Position numbers and translations under genes: made by a program. Of a DNA stretch of 34,794 nucleotides, positions 1 through 11,687 are shown piece by piece. Within the stretch, counting starts at the first letter, position 1, and every line of letters starts with the position of its first letter. The notes under the pieces were generated by a model. That model searched no databases. It was not told the origin of the DNA and saw only the letters and a program-made list of their open reading frames with translations. The stretch lies in NCBI RefSeq assembly GCF_000003605.2, contig NW_003123903.1, positions 172,915-207,708 on the forward strand, given 5' to 3'. The DNA comes from Saccoglossus kowalevskii. Taxonomy: Eukaryota > Hemichordata > Enteropneusta > Harrimaniidae.

Positions 1-671
1 CCAGAGCTTTTTTATGCAAACGTTATTCGACAATCCATGAATATAGTATATGTGGATGCTTTTAACAGTTCGATGTGTTAATGCAAAATTGACCCAGCTT
101 TTTTTGTGATTTGCGAGTATATGTCTATATTTTACACATTCCACTGTGCTGTCCCAATTTCCTGTCGCAATCAAATTTGATTCATCAGCAGCTACATGTA
201 TGATGCGTTATATACTCGCCAAGTTGCCATGAATAGATCAAATTTACGACCTAATGTCATTAACAGGGACGATGAAGACACAGGTATAATAATCTGGCAA
301 GTCAGAAAGAAGACTTAGAAAAAACCACAAATGATTTGAGTAAATTAAATTTGCAGGAGCAAAATCTAAAAACGAGAAAATGAAAAGACTGCCTCTGGCA
401 ATGGTGAGAAAAAAGTCAGCCATTTTAAATTGATATTTGCATATCGTGCCAGTTTAGAGTAATGAGGTTTGCATGAATTCAACATGAACACAAATTGGCA
501 CAGCTGTTTGGAACTCTTGGAATTCAACTTTGGTCGAGAATGGGAGACTGTTAAAAAAAAAAAATTAATTTCAAATATTAAGCACAGTTAATTTTCATCT
601 CAAAACTGGTTCTCGTTCTCACAGAGGGTTTTCTTTTTTCAAATTACCTAACTGATCCATGTCGTCACTTC

Positions 672-685
672 AAGTGGCGCCACTT
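672..685. promoter_or_regulatory. perfect 14-bp palindrome AAGTGGCGCCACTT
   Basis: AAGTGGCGCCACTT reads the same on both strands. The GGCGCC core resembles E2F-type sites, but the flanks are not the usual TTT/AAA. A related TTTGGCGCC occurs at about 4020-4029. With no gene next to it, a regulatory role is only a possibility. Confidence 0.2.
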
Positions 686-1482
686 TTTCGCAAACATTGC
701 TGGTGTCTGTATTGAGTCGTCATTTAATTGTCCGTCTAGACTACCATGGGTGGCAGGTATTTATAGGTATCTTGCCAGCACTTATTTGTTACAACAATAT
801 GGGTCAAAGAATTAATGCATGTATCACTGAATTTGAGATACACACCATGATAACAATTTGAGGTATTGTATAGGAGTTGTTTACTAGAGCAGAGTGTCAC
901 ACAGTTGCCGGGCAAGCTGTGGTTCTATTGAGCAGAGATTTAGGAAGTATTACAAAAACAAATCAGCTAACAAGAGAACAACATGACCTAATTTGACCCT
1001 CTATTTTGTAATTCCATTATATTATTTGGAAGCGGGTCAATGTCTTCTCTCAATGAAGAATGTGTTCACATGTGTTAGAAGCTGTAAACAGAATGGTATA
1101 ATGTGAAATTTCTTAAAATATTAATCATCAAATTATGGATTTAGCAATGACATTTATCTTACTTTTCCTGCAAAAAACTTTGACCAAAATTTGATAGTTT
1201 TCGATATTTTTTTATCTAATTTCAACATTTATTTTGTACATTAATACTTTGCAAAATTTGCAGCACTGAAAATCTCCCTTGGGTGTAGCAGTGATTTTTT
1301 TAAAATTCAGTTGTCGTAAATGCAGTTTTCTAACAGATACAATACAAAAATCAAAACTAAAAATAGTTTTTCATTGTTTTTCTCCCCGACAAGACTATTA
1401 AAGGCAGCCATATTGAAAGGCAGGTCAAAATAGAACAATCATATTCTAAGCATCCCTACTTAAAATTAATAATTTTTTTGTA

Positions 1483-1500
1483 GTGGCGCCCTCTAGCGTT
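1483..1500 (-). promoter_or_regulatory. CTCF-like motif
   Basis: Read on the minus strand the site contains CGCTAGAGGGCGCCAC, close to the bilaterian CTCF core (CCASYAGRKGGCRS). It lies in otherwise AT-rich DNA, so the GC-rich core is conspicuous. Such motifs are often carried by transposons, so the site may be a repeat remnant rather than a bound insulator. Confidence 0.25.
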
Positions 1501-2092
1501 CATATTAGTCAGCATATGTGTCCACTAAATTTCCTCGGAAGTTGAAGATACACCATTTTGCATGCCCAAACATGTTCTGTTTTGGGGTGTAATGTAAACA
1601 TGCATGCGGGTGTACCAATCGACACGACAAAAATGAGGTTTTCATTTTACGAAATATCAATAGACTGACAAGTTTGTATTTGCAACATGAAAAAGATTGG
1701 CTAAAATCCCTTGTTTTTTTTCAATCAACATAACCAGAATTTATATAATTTTTCTATAGTTTCAAACCATCGATAAAACAAATTAAGAATTTTATTTACG
1801 ATGTTTTGAAGAGTGCAAATGCAGACATTTGACTTTTACCTCTACGATTTGAAGGCTTTGAGGAAGTCCCTAGTCACACATCAATTTTATGGTATATGTA
1901 AACTGGGAAGCTGATAGCTAACGAAGGTGTTTACTAAGTAGTCACTAGGGTCAGCTCTATTCATCAGCAAGTGTGTTCATTTCACAGGCACTTTCCAGAC
2001 ATCATCTAGGAAAAAACACTGCAAGGTAATTAGAGAAATATCAAACACAAAATTGCATTCAGTTTTTTTCTCTTAGAGAGTACATTTTTATC

Positions 2093-2334
2093 ATATGCTA
2101 AATTATTTATTAGAACTGTCTTTGCTCAGAACAATTTTGCATTTTTATTTCAGTTTTGAAATTTACTAAATTAGTGCCAAACTTAATCATACATTTGGAA
2201 TTAATTTATTATTATATGCTAAAATATTCATCAGAACTGTCTTTGCTCAGAAAAATTTTGCATTTTTATTTCACAGTTTCGAAATTACTTACAAATATGT
2301 GATTGTGGCATTAATTTAATTTAAAAAAAGTACC
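2093..2334. repeat. tandem duplication, two 121-bp copies
   Basis: The block beginning ATATGCTAAA at 2093 recurs at 2214. Both copies share the run AGAACTGTCTTTGCTCAGAA, then ATTTTGCATTTTTATTTCA, then a GAAATTAC-like segment and a TTAATTTA-rich end. The copies differ at scattered positions, so the duplication is not recent. No coding content is seen. Confidence 0.75.
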
Positions 2335-5260
2335 TTATCAGATATCGGAATTATCTCACACTTATTATATATATTAACCCATTGAACACTAAAGACAATT
2401 CCTGACATCATTCACAAAATAAAATGTTGTGTTTTTTATCTAGGCATGTAGCTAATAGAAAATTATGTTCATTTGATTCAAAATAATCAAAAATATTTTA
2501 ATTAATTGAAAAATTAATTGCCTTTTTTACTATGGGTTAATTATACCAGCTGTTTTGGAAGAAATAAGGGATTAAGATTAACAGGAATTACTAATCATGT
2601 AATCTTAGGTGGCCTGATAATAGATCAGTATCATCACAATCTGATTACTAACCGTATTCCGATTACTAATCGCCTCCCTAGTTGAGAGTTCCCCATAACA
2701 GTATCTAGGACAACAATTTAAAATTGAAAATGTCTCAATTACAAGCCGCTTCGGTAGTTCCAATGTGAAATCCATTCAAACAAACCTGTGAATAAGTGTC
2801 ATTGTGAATTCAGAACAAAGTGTTAAACGAGAAACAAATCCTCCATTTTTTCACTGAATTTAACATGTTGACACCTTTATTGTATTGGTAATCCGTCAAA
2901 AAGCATTCCATTCGATCCAGGTAAATTATTATGTGAGCTGATCAACACAAACTTAGGTGGATCTAACAATTTTATGAATCAACAGCAAACTAGGGAGACC
3001 TAAAACCACAGCAAACTTAGGAAAACTACATGTACATTGTATATAAATAAATAAGTGAAAACAATCAAACTAAATATGCAAATTTGATGATTTGAATCGG
3101 CGATGTGTTCGAAACTATGCACGTGCACGGGGAGCTAGGGCTCACACAACTATTTTATAAATTGTGTTGGCATGATTGGTCATAAGGATAAGTACGATAG
3201 TTACTACAATGAACAATGTTTGTGTTCTGAACTTCTGAACCAGACAACAGAAAAACAAAACTTGTAAAACAGTAAAATCCGCACATGCAAAGTTCTGACA
3301 ACAATGCTGCTGCTTTTAAGGATGTCCAAGTGGGTGAGATTTTGTGAAAGTTAACACCAAGTATTCAAATTTAATTTTGACATTCATTGAAAAGGGCAAG
3401 GAATAATTTAACTGATATGAAACACGAAGAGTGTGAACACTGCAGGAGTTTCTTCAAGAAACCCGCTATTTTTTAAGATTCATGAAATTTGCAAAATTCG
3501 TCTCTCGCGAAATGTAAGCAGTTTATATCATATCAACTTGCAGGGCATAAGGACTATGACTAATCTAATAAATCATGTAACACAATTCAGAACCCCTCCC
3601 CCCTCAAAATTCAATTTGTATGCAAATATGGTGCTGGTATCACATTACAAACTGGTTGTCATGGTAATCTGTTCAGGGAACTGCTTGTCTGCGTGATAAT
3701 GCAAGTCTTACTGCAATGAAAGCTCTCATTATTTGTTTGAATAATAGAGTTTGTGCCGCAATAAATGGTGTGTTCAAGCCAGACGCATAGTTTCTCTAAA
3801 TTACGCAATAATGAGACCTACGCTGAATTGCGAACACGTGACCTTCTGACCTTGTCATTCAACTATAAAATTGTTATTCAAATTACACTCATACATTAAA
3901 AAGATTGTGCATGCGTAAGCCGTTATACATCATTTGTTTGTCTCGCTACAAATGAGTTTTATATTTATTAATTCGGTTTATCTTTCAATACGCAAAAAAT
4001 TTTCCCGAGTGATACGTCATTTGGCGCCAGATAATTTCCAATTCTTTAAATCTATGTCGACATTTTACGATTTCAAACAAGCTGGTACTTATTCGGTACA
4101 AAATATACTTAGTGTGACAGAAATACATTATTAAAACACTTCATGGAAGATTTACAAGTACGGCGTACACGTAGTTCTGCTGACATACGTATCCTACATA
4201 ATTGAAACATAATAAGTAACCTTATGTCTTCAAGACTTAGGAATCTCTGATAATCATCAAAACCAATCAAACCTGTTTGATCACAAACCTAGTGCAATAT
4301 TAATAAATTAATGCGCCACTATCAAGGGAAGCTGATGATCACAACGAGTATAAGGTTACCAGTATTGAGAGAACTGTTAAAACACCAGTCACATTTACAG
4401 GCAAGCTGGTGAATATATAGGAAAATGACTTAGACGAATTGTGTGTCAAAGAAGGCCAAGAGTTTGATGCTCCTTGTGATAAAAAATCTACTAGTTACAA
4501 TCATACTTTTATAGCTTTTGTTGTTGAATATATATAATGTGCAACACGCAGATAAATGTACACCAGGAAAATTTAGCAGAAAAATAATAGAATACAAAAA
4601 CACCTACATGTGTAGTTGTCATGTAAACGAACAAATATATTTCATATGTTTTGTATTCATCGCATGGAACCCATGTTGATCACTGCCCTCACCGCGCGAC
4701 AACTATGGAAATGTGATATTTCATTTTTGGTATAATATATGCAAGCAAAATCTTACATATTTTAACACTTGTAAACATATTGATGAACTCCGCTCGTTAA
4801 TTTAAATGGTAGAATGAAATTTGGAGCATTCACACATTATCTGAATGTATTTCTATTTTCAGTCTAGTAAATCCTGCTTGAGTATTAAGTTGATTGATAC
4901 GTACGCCAGATATCAAGAAGCAGAGACTATATCCCTTGGTGATTGTTGCCAACAACGTGTAGTCACGGTTATCTTCAGTGAGATTACCAGAAAGCAGCAA
5001 TTTGGGCTAAATCTCTAGACGTTATCGTAATTGACAAGCGCCATCATTCAATTAAAATAGCTTACACGACCTAGTTTCTGTGTGTATTTGACAATCATAT
5101 ATGCCGTCATATATATTCCTCATAATACATCATATTTGTGTAAGGTCAAAGTTTAAGTGGGGGAAATGTTGATTCCAAATGTTTATTTTTTATTTTTAAA
5201 TCACAGTTGCACTGAAAGTCATCTACATCCCAAAGCACACCTAGTTCCATGTATGTCAAT
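2335..5260. other. AT-rich non-coding DNA
   Basis: No exon or RNA gene can be supported. Visible items are a cluster of GATTA/TAATC motifs (2568-2672), the 10-bp E-box palindrome TGCACGTGCA (3118-3127), and an E-box, nuclear-receptor direct repeat and TATA-like string in close order (3835-3870). Reading frames of 60-87 codons here have no recognisable domain and are the size expected by chance at this composition. Confidence 0.55.
3835..3870 (+). promoter_or_regulatory. possible promoter-like motif cluster (E-box, DR2, TATA-like)
   Basis: CACGTG at 3835-3840 overlaps TGACCTTCTGACCTT (3839-3853), which on the minus strand is two AGGTCA half-sites spaced by 2 (DR2). TATAAAA follows at 3864-3870. 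The order and spacing resemble a small core promoter firing on the plus strand. No downstream first exon could be identified, so this is a motif coincidence until transcript evidence is shown. Confidence 0.15.
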
Positions 5261-5263
5261 ACC

Positions 5264-6373
5264 TACCTGTAGAGGGCATCCTTGTCGAAACATAACTGCT
5301 ACATTAACCATATAATGGAGTATACACAGATAACAGACACCATGAATACAATAGTCATTCAAGAACTCGTATGATTGACTAATCTTTCTAAATCCCAAAC
5401 CACATTTACAATATTTAGTGAGTATTTATTGTCATTTTAGTGTTCATCACAATCATTAGATCAAGGATTTCCAGCATGCAATAAGTTCTAACAAGTTTTC
5501 ACAATTTTTCATGTCAAATAATCATTTTCTAAACAATTTTAAATTTCTTAATATCCATCTCATAGGCCATCACACTGTGAAATCATTGGTTTATATTATA
5601 CTACCCAGCATGCAACTGTCTGATAACAAATATCTCAGGATCTTCTGCGATAACATTGCCCGCAAGTTGTTTTATTAACATTAACCCATACGTATAGCAG
5701 CGAACAATTCTGTTATTTTATTTTCATACTGATTACTCTTATGCACGCAAAACATGAAAAAGCGCAATAGCCATATATATAGTGACATTTAACTGAAGAA
5801 CATTTTCAGATAAGATGAAACCTTAATTCTTACCATAGCTACTGTTATTGTGCACAAAAATTTACATTTATATCATAAAAAATAATAAAAGTGTTAAAAA
5901 TAGTGAAAGTAAAATTTATACGTATAAAGTGCAATAGTGAAACTATAGAGGGCAGCAGACAATACATGTACCGAAATATGTGCTATTTAGATGAGCAATG
6001 TCTGAAACCTATATTTCCAAGATTCTGTCGTATTCACTAAGAAAGTGTGTAAAAATAAAAAAATTTTATACATGGATTTCAATTACCAGATACTTGTGTT
6101 AGCAAAAATTCATCTTCACATTGACCTTGACTTTCAAGCATACAATAAGATTCAACTTACCTTTATTTTCAAAGATAACCATCCAATTTATATACATGCA
6201 ATAAAAGAGAGAGAGAGAAAAAAATGTTAAGTTTGTATTTAAAAGAATACTGCCCTGTATACAGTTATTACTTTTGTTTTTATGCATACTAGCACATTTC
6301 AACATATACTGCCCTCTATGTTGGCATTTGTGTCACAGCAGAGAAGTTTGTCTATATACTGCCCTCTGTGTTG
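5264..6373. promoter_or_regulatory. cluster of AGAGGGCA motifs (CTCF-like)
   Basis: Four sites carry AGAGGGCA in one or other orientation: 5264-5281 (plus), 5941-5957 (plus, TATAGAGGGCAGCAG), 6307-6323 (minus, CATAGAGGGCAGTA) and 6357-6373 (minus, ACACAGAGGGCAGTA). A weaker TACTGCCCTGTA lies at 6248-6260. The last three share TACTGCCCT and lie about 50-60 bp apart, so they may be remnants of one short repeated unit. The core resembles CTCF; binding is not shown. Confidence 0.3.
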
Positions 6374-9300
6374 AAATTCTTTACTTTTTTTTATATACCC
6401 GGTAGTCCTTTTTTTAAATACACATATTACCCGTTTTGATATAAGCAAAATTATAATTCAGCTCAAAATCCGATGAAACAAGCTATATTCTTTAATAGAA
6501 TTCACTAGCTAAATTGCTAACCTATTCTTATATATATTGCATTTGAATAAATTTAGGTATATTTGCATACATTACTCTTAATACATAATTAATTAATGCA
6601 ATACAGAAATTTAATCAATTGATGTAAAATATAAATTATTTCTCATAACAACCATTCAGCTTTGACTGTTTCGATTCAAATTATCTACCTGGGTATATCA
6701 TACAAACACAAAATTACATTCAATTTTTGTAATATGCCATAAAATACAAACCATGACTAATATTAAGTGATGTTTTACAAGAATTTGTGATAATTCAGAT
6801 GATAATCTGTCTCCCTGTAATCCACTAGATATTGTTATTAAGACCTGACCACCAATTTTATTATTTTAGATTCTCATTATTTTAAGTTGCATTCTGGGAT
6901 CATTTCCATAATGTAATAGCAGTCTTGTGTAAAACTGAATAACATGAATTGGAATCATGCTAAATATTTTATGATTTGTGAATTCACATGCATTGACGAG
7001 CAAGCAAAATTTAATATTTATTTCCCCAAAATGTGCACATATTACTAATTTGGAGAGTTTGATATTTCAAAACTAATACAACCATTTCAAATTGAACATT
7101 AAGCACAATAGGTTTATAAAACATTTTGAAAATTGCTTGCAAAAAAAACAACAACATATGATCATTAGAATCAAAGAAAATAAATGATATGGCCGATGAT
7201 ACAAAATGCATCGTATCTTATAATAAACATGGCTATAGAAGCAAAGTTTATTTGTTGAGAATCGAGGCAATCAATCATGTAATGTGCACACTGAAATATG
7301 GAATTGAAACTCAATGCACGTAATCTTTGGAAAGAACTGCAAAGATAACAAAGGCAAAGACAAGGTTTTTATTGGTGAAAGTTTTGCAACTCTCTAAGGA
7401 TTGTTAAAACTGACCAAAAAGCGTTGTCGTAGATTTCACTGCCGCAAATTGTGAGGATTATAGGAGTAAACGCTTTGAAAACGACAAGTTTAACATTAGA
7501 TTAGCACCCCTGGAAATATTTAATTACATTTCATATTCATGTCAAATTCCTATGAAGCCATTTGACGACAACATCAAAGCCCCACATTAGTACAACAGGA
7601 AATTTACAAAAGTATCATTACACTGAGTTTGCCTCCATGGGGGGGGGGGGGGGGAGATCAGAGCATAAGTCGATCTCAATAAGGATTATGACAATATGCG
7701 CATTACTATATTTTTTTCTGTCTATGATAATAATAATTTTATTAAAACGGTAGAGATGAATACAAATGTTGAGGTAATGATGTAGTTCTTGGGGTTCATA
7801 ACATTGAATGGTTAGTGGTCAGAATGTACAACTGCATTAAGTATGATATGGTTGATTTACAGGTAATTCTATATGGATTTCAAGATTTCTTTGCAAAAGT
7901 TTTTCAATATTCATGAAGTAAGGAAACTTTGAGTTTTATTTTCAGTGCAAACAGTTGCTAATTTAGCATGCAATTATGCATTGACAGCTAGTGGCTAAGC
8001 AAGTTATACTTCTTCAGATTAAAAGAACTCAAAAAACCAACATGATCTTGTGGTATATATTGAACCGCTTTTCTCATCAATCATTCCCCAGCACATGATG
8101 AGAACGTCTGTGGAGACATATCACAAAATGTATTAGATAGGCCACAAAGGAAAACAATTTCCAGACGATGTCACAAACAAGCTTGATTTGATTGGTTTCA
8201 TGATCACTTGCGCGTATTGCATTGTACACCTCTTGACAAGCATTAAGAATAGACATCAAGAAAAAAAACTGGTGAAAGTTAATCACTTGTATATTTCTTG
8301 AACTGCAATAATTTGGGGTAAACAATGACAGAATTTGTTATTATATCCACTTTTCTCTAAAACCATGTTATAAAAATGACCCGATAAATGTGCAGGTAAT
8401 TTCTCAGCATAAGTTGACAGCGATGGCAACCGGAAATGAAACAGTGTAGCCAAGTACAGTGAATTTCATTGCTTCCAGTCAAAATCCTTGAAAACTCATC
8501 AGGTGAAAAAAAAATATTCTTTTACACAACACAGCAGGGATCAAGAAGGTCCATTCAACCGACTTAGAAAGTTCACCAGGATTTTGCTTAGATCTCCTCC
8601 ACGACAATTGCACACCTCTAACAAGTACCTATAGTGCCAGTGCGCAAGTGTAGACACACAGAAATAAAAAATAGTTTCTCTCAGAATTGAAAATTAGAGG
8701 CCAAAACTTTTACCAGTAATAGTGGTTGATTTTATAAAATGTTAAAAGTTTAACACAGATAAAAAGTTGCTTGTTGGAATCAATCCTCACTGGCCAAATG
8801 TTTGATGTGATAGATATTTTCCAAACCCAATTTTTATGTAAATTATTAATATTGGTAAATTGTGATGCAAGATTTCATCACCAGCCTCTGTTACCTTTCC
8901 TGAACATTAACCTTTTCACCGTGAGTTCCCTTTTTCATCAGAAATTCACAAAATAGTTTATACATGTAGTCTGTACTAAAATTTACTCAAATTTTGTCTG
9001 CTGGCTCCAAAATTAGGATTCCAGAAATATTGAAGAATATTAGAAAAAAGTGCGGACAAATTTGGACATGAACGTCTGGTGTGCCATACATGTAATTTCT
9101 TGTATTACTGCAACATTTTGTTTATTTCTATATATTTTTCTATAAATTTTTAATAATTTTGAACAAAATGGACACAATTCCTATTAAAATATGTCTTAAT
9201 CCAAGTTTTGGGGGAAAAAATTCAGGAAAAACTGTTAAAAGAGAAAGATGGGAAAGACGAAAAGGGTTCTAACGTAAGATTCCACAAAATGGTTCTATAC

Positions 9301-9590
9301 TAGAAAGCAGATATTGTACCCTATTTACCCTGATTCCAACCAAATAAAACAACCTCTGATTTATATGAATAGTAGGTTTCATAAAAAATTACTTATGAGT
9401 AATTTTGTGATTCAGAAGCTTTTATTAAAACAACCAGATTTTTATGGGACTTTATTGTGTGGAAGGAAACAAAAATTAATAATGTTAGTAAAAGGGTCTT
9501 AGTTAAGAACTTGGTAACACTGAGTGATTACTATGTCACTCTAATTTTTTTCTTTGATATTCTGTTGAGAAACATTATACATCAAATATG
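6374..9590. other. AT-rich non-coding DNA
   Basis: Nothing coding can be supported. The stretch holds a 16-base G homopolymer (7639-7654) and many A/T runs. A minus-strand open frame of 82 codons at 8077-8325 has no recognisable domain, signal peptide or splice context and is treated as chance. The sequence is consistent with intergenic or intronic DNA. Confidence 0.55.
7639..7654. repeat. poly(G) tract, 16 bases
   Basis: An uninterrupted run of 16 G follows GCCTCCAT. It is length-unstable and error-prone in sequencing. Similar G-rich tracts occur at 11059-11071 (7 G, A, 5 G) and 22734-22745 (12 G), all G on the plus strand. Confidence 0.9.
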
Positions 9591-9604
9591 GTTTCCATGG
9601 AAAC
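9591..9604. promoter_or_regulatory. perfect palindrome GTTTCCATGGAAAC (RFX-like)
   Basis: GTTTCCATGGAAAC is a perfect 14-bp inverted repeat, matching the architecture of RFX X-boxes (two half-sites separated by AT). Its half-site GTTTCC is less canonical than GTTGCC. A related partial site, GTTTCCATGGCTAC, lies at about 27491-27504. Confidence 0.3.
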
Positions 9605-11164
9605 ATTTTTTTTTGAAAAATGCCTAAATGAACAGAAATTAAAATGAAGGTCAGATTATCTATATTATTTTTATCAAATTTTATATAATTTATTCTAATC
9701 TAATCTATTCAGGTCATATTTTACACATCTGGCTTTATTTTTAATAGTTATATTCACAATATGTTTATACACTATAGAAAATCATGCTGGGTAGGGACAT
9801 AAAAAACTTGATATAGATTTGATATTAAAATAGATATTAAATGACGGCAATAAATAATTTATATCACCTCATTGATGCATCGCTGGGGCATCTCCATGCG
9901 CAATCATCCTTGTATAGCAACATGGTAAATATGTTTCGCTGCGTCAAAATACTAACTTTTAGATGATTTCACAATTTTCCTTCATTTGTATGGCAAAGTT
10001 TGGAAAATCTTTGATTTCGATTTGTTATTTAAAAATATGCAAATTGTCAAGTAACAGTTGAATGGTTTGGAGTTTTTTCCTAAATTATTAATAGATATTG
10101 TAAGTAATAGATAACCCTCATGGCAAGGACACTATGGAAAGAATTATGATTTATGGTTCTATGACTATGAGCTATACACGCAGGAAATTGCATTTATTTC
10201 ACAGTCACTTGTTCAGTAGAAGTCTTGGTTAAAATAAATTTATTAGAAATAACGCAAATGTCGTTTAATACCAATTAATTGACTTGGATAAAAGTTGTAG
10301 AACAAGCAGAAAATATCTAATTTAAAAGCATAAGCAAGTGATTTTCTATTATTTTAAATGTTATCATTTTTCCCAAAAACTATTTCTGCAACATTTTTAT
10401 GTGTAATTCCTTTATTAATTCAGGAGAAAATACCGTACTCGATCGGCTTAGGACCCAGGGCACGCAGCTCCAAAAATCATGTGTTTTAGGGAGGTGCTCA
10501 CCCAAACACACAAAAAAGTGTTCAAATGACAATTTTAGTACATCATGCGACAGATTGTGTCAAATTTTACATCTTTTCAACTACACTTTTACAATGAAGA
10601 AAGAGAAATGGTTACAAAAAATAAGCAAGCACATTTTATTAAAATATTAATGTAAGTTAACATTGCCTACATCACAGTTTTTGAAAAAATATGAAAAAAA
10701 AATTACGTAAGTTATAATATTATTGAAGGATGAACTTTTTCCTGGAGGTGAAATCATGAATATAGTAGACATTCAGTTCAAATATGACATATGGTAAAGT
10801 TAACCATTTTCAAAAGGTCAGACGATAATATTATACCTTAAAACTAAAATAGTTAAAATAGGTCCTGGGGTTAAGTCAACAGGAAAATTTAATGACTTTC
10901 ATTAATGTATTCCCAGTCAATCAAAGACAATGTTACAGCTTAAATGTAAATACTATAAAAGATGCTGGTTGTCATGGCGCATAGTGTTTGATATGAGTCC
11001 CACACGATGTATACAATACACTCTCCACTATATAACCACTGCCCTTTAAAACAATATTGGGGGGGAGGGGGTCACACTGTTTTGTGCATACATGCATAAA
11101 TTATAAAAGGTTGTAATATATGCACTCAGCATGGAGCACGTGTTTTCTAGAAACATCTAGCACC
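9605..11164. other. AT-rich non-coding DNA
   Basis: No gene, RNA or long repeat was recognised. The stretch contains long A/T runs and the G-rich tract at 11059-11071. A plus-strand frame of 83 codons at 10399-10650 has no recognisable domain and is treated as chance. Confidence 0.5.
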
Positions 11165-11687
11165 GTAACCATGGAGATTGGAAGTAACTGAATAAGGAAT
11201 ATAAATCTTAAATACTGGGCACATTGACAGGATTGAATCTGTTACCATAGTGACCACATCATTCCATTCTTTATGTACAAGACAGGAGAACCCTGCACAG
11301 CTCAAATACCAACAGGAAAACTTCCTACTCATTTTACCAGACATGTACATGTAGCTAACACATGTTTCCTCCAGCAGTAACATCTTCCTTTCATGTTACC
11401 ATAGCAACTAATCAGTCAAACACCTATTTCCCCCCCATCATCTATGTTCCCCCAACAAACCACTTCCGTTTAAATCATAGTAAGCTTTATAGTCTTTGAT
11501 TGGTGTCTACTATTGACTAACTGATGTTAACAGTCATACGATACTTAAAAAGGCATTAACCAATTGCCAGACCTCAACATCAAATCTAGTTAGACTACTT
11601 CAAGTATTTTTTTTCTTTTATACAGATAGTTGCACTGTATATCTTCAAGGAGAGAAAATGAAGAATTAAAGTTGTTGCCATGGTAAC
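11165..11687. promoter_or_regulatory. cluster of RFX X-box-like motifs
   Basis: Two near-consensus X-boxes (GTNRCC, 0-3 nt, RGYAAC) are present: GTTACCATAGCAAC at 11395-11408 and the fully palindromic GTTGCCATGGTAAC at 11674-11687. Two partial sites precede them: GTAACCATGGAGAT (11165-11178) and GTTACCATAGTGAC (11241-11254). RFX factors bind such sites in ciliary-gene and other promoters in animals. No ciliary gene or exon is visible here, so the cluster may be an enhancer, a distal promoter or coincidence. Confidence 0.35.

Larger units (their letters stand above)
1..2092. other. AT-rich non-coding DNA
   Basis: No supportable exon, RNA gene or long repeat was found on either strand. Stops are frequent in all frames and there are many A and T homopolymer runs. 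Two short sites stand out: a perfect 14-bp palindrome around GGCGCC at 672-685, and a CTCF-like GAGGGCGCC-type motif (minus strand) at 1483-1500. The stretch could be intergenic or intronic; the sequence does not decide this. Confidence 0.6.

Noticed and set aside
8077-8325. Minus-strand frame of 82 codons with a hydrophobic end
   Set aside because: No known domain, no flanking splice sites that I could defend, and of a length that arises by chance among this many frames.
11147-11383. Minus-strand frame of 78 codons in a less AT-rich part
   Set aside because: No recognisable domain or exon boundaries; the higher GC is explained in part by the X-box-like sites.
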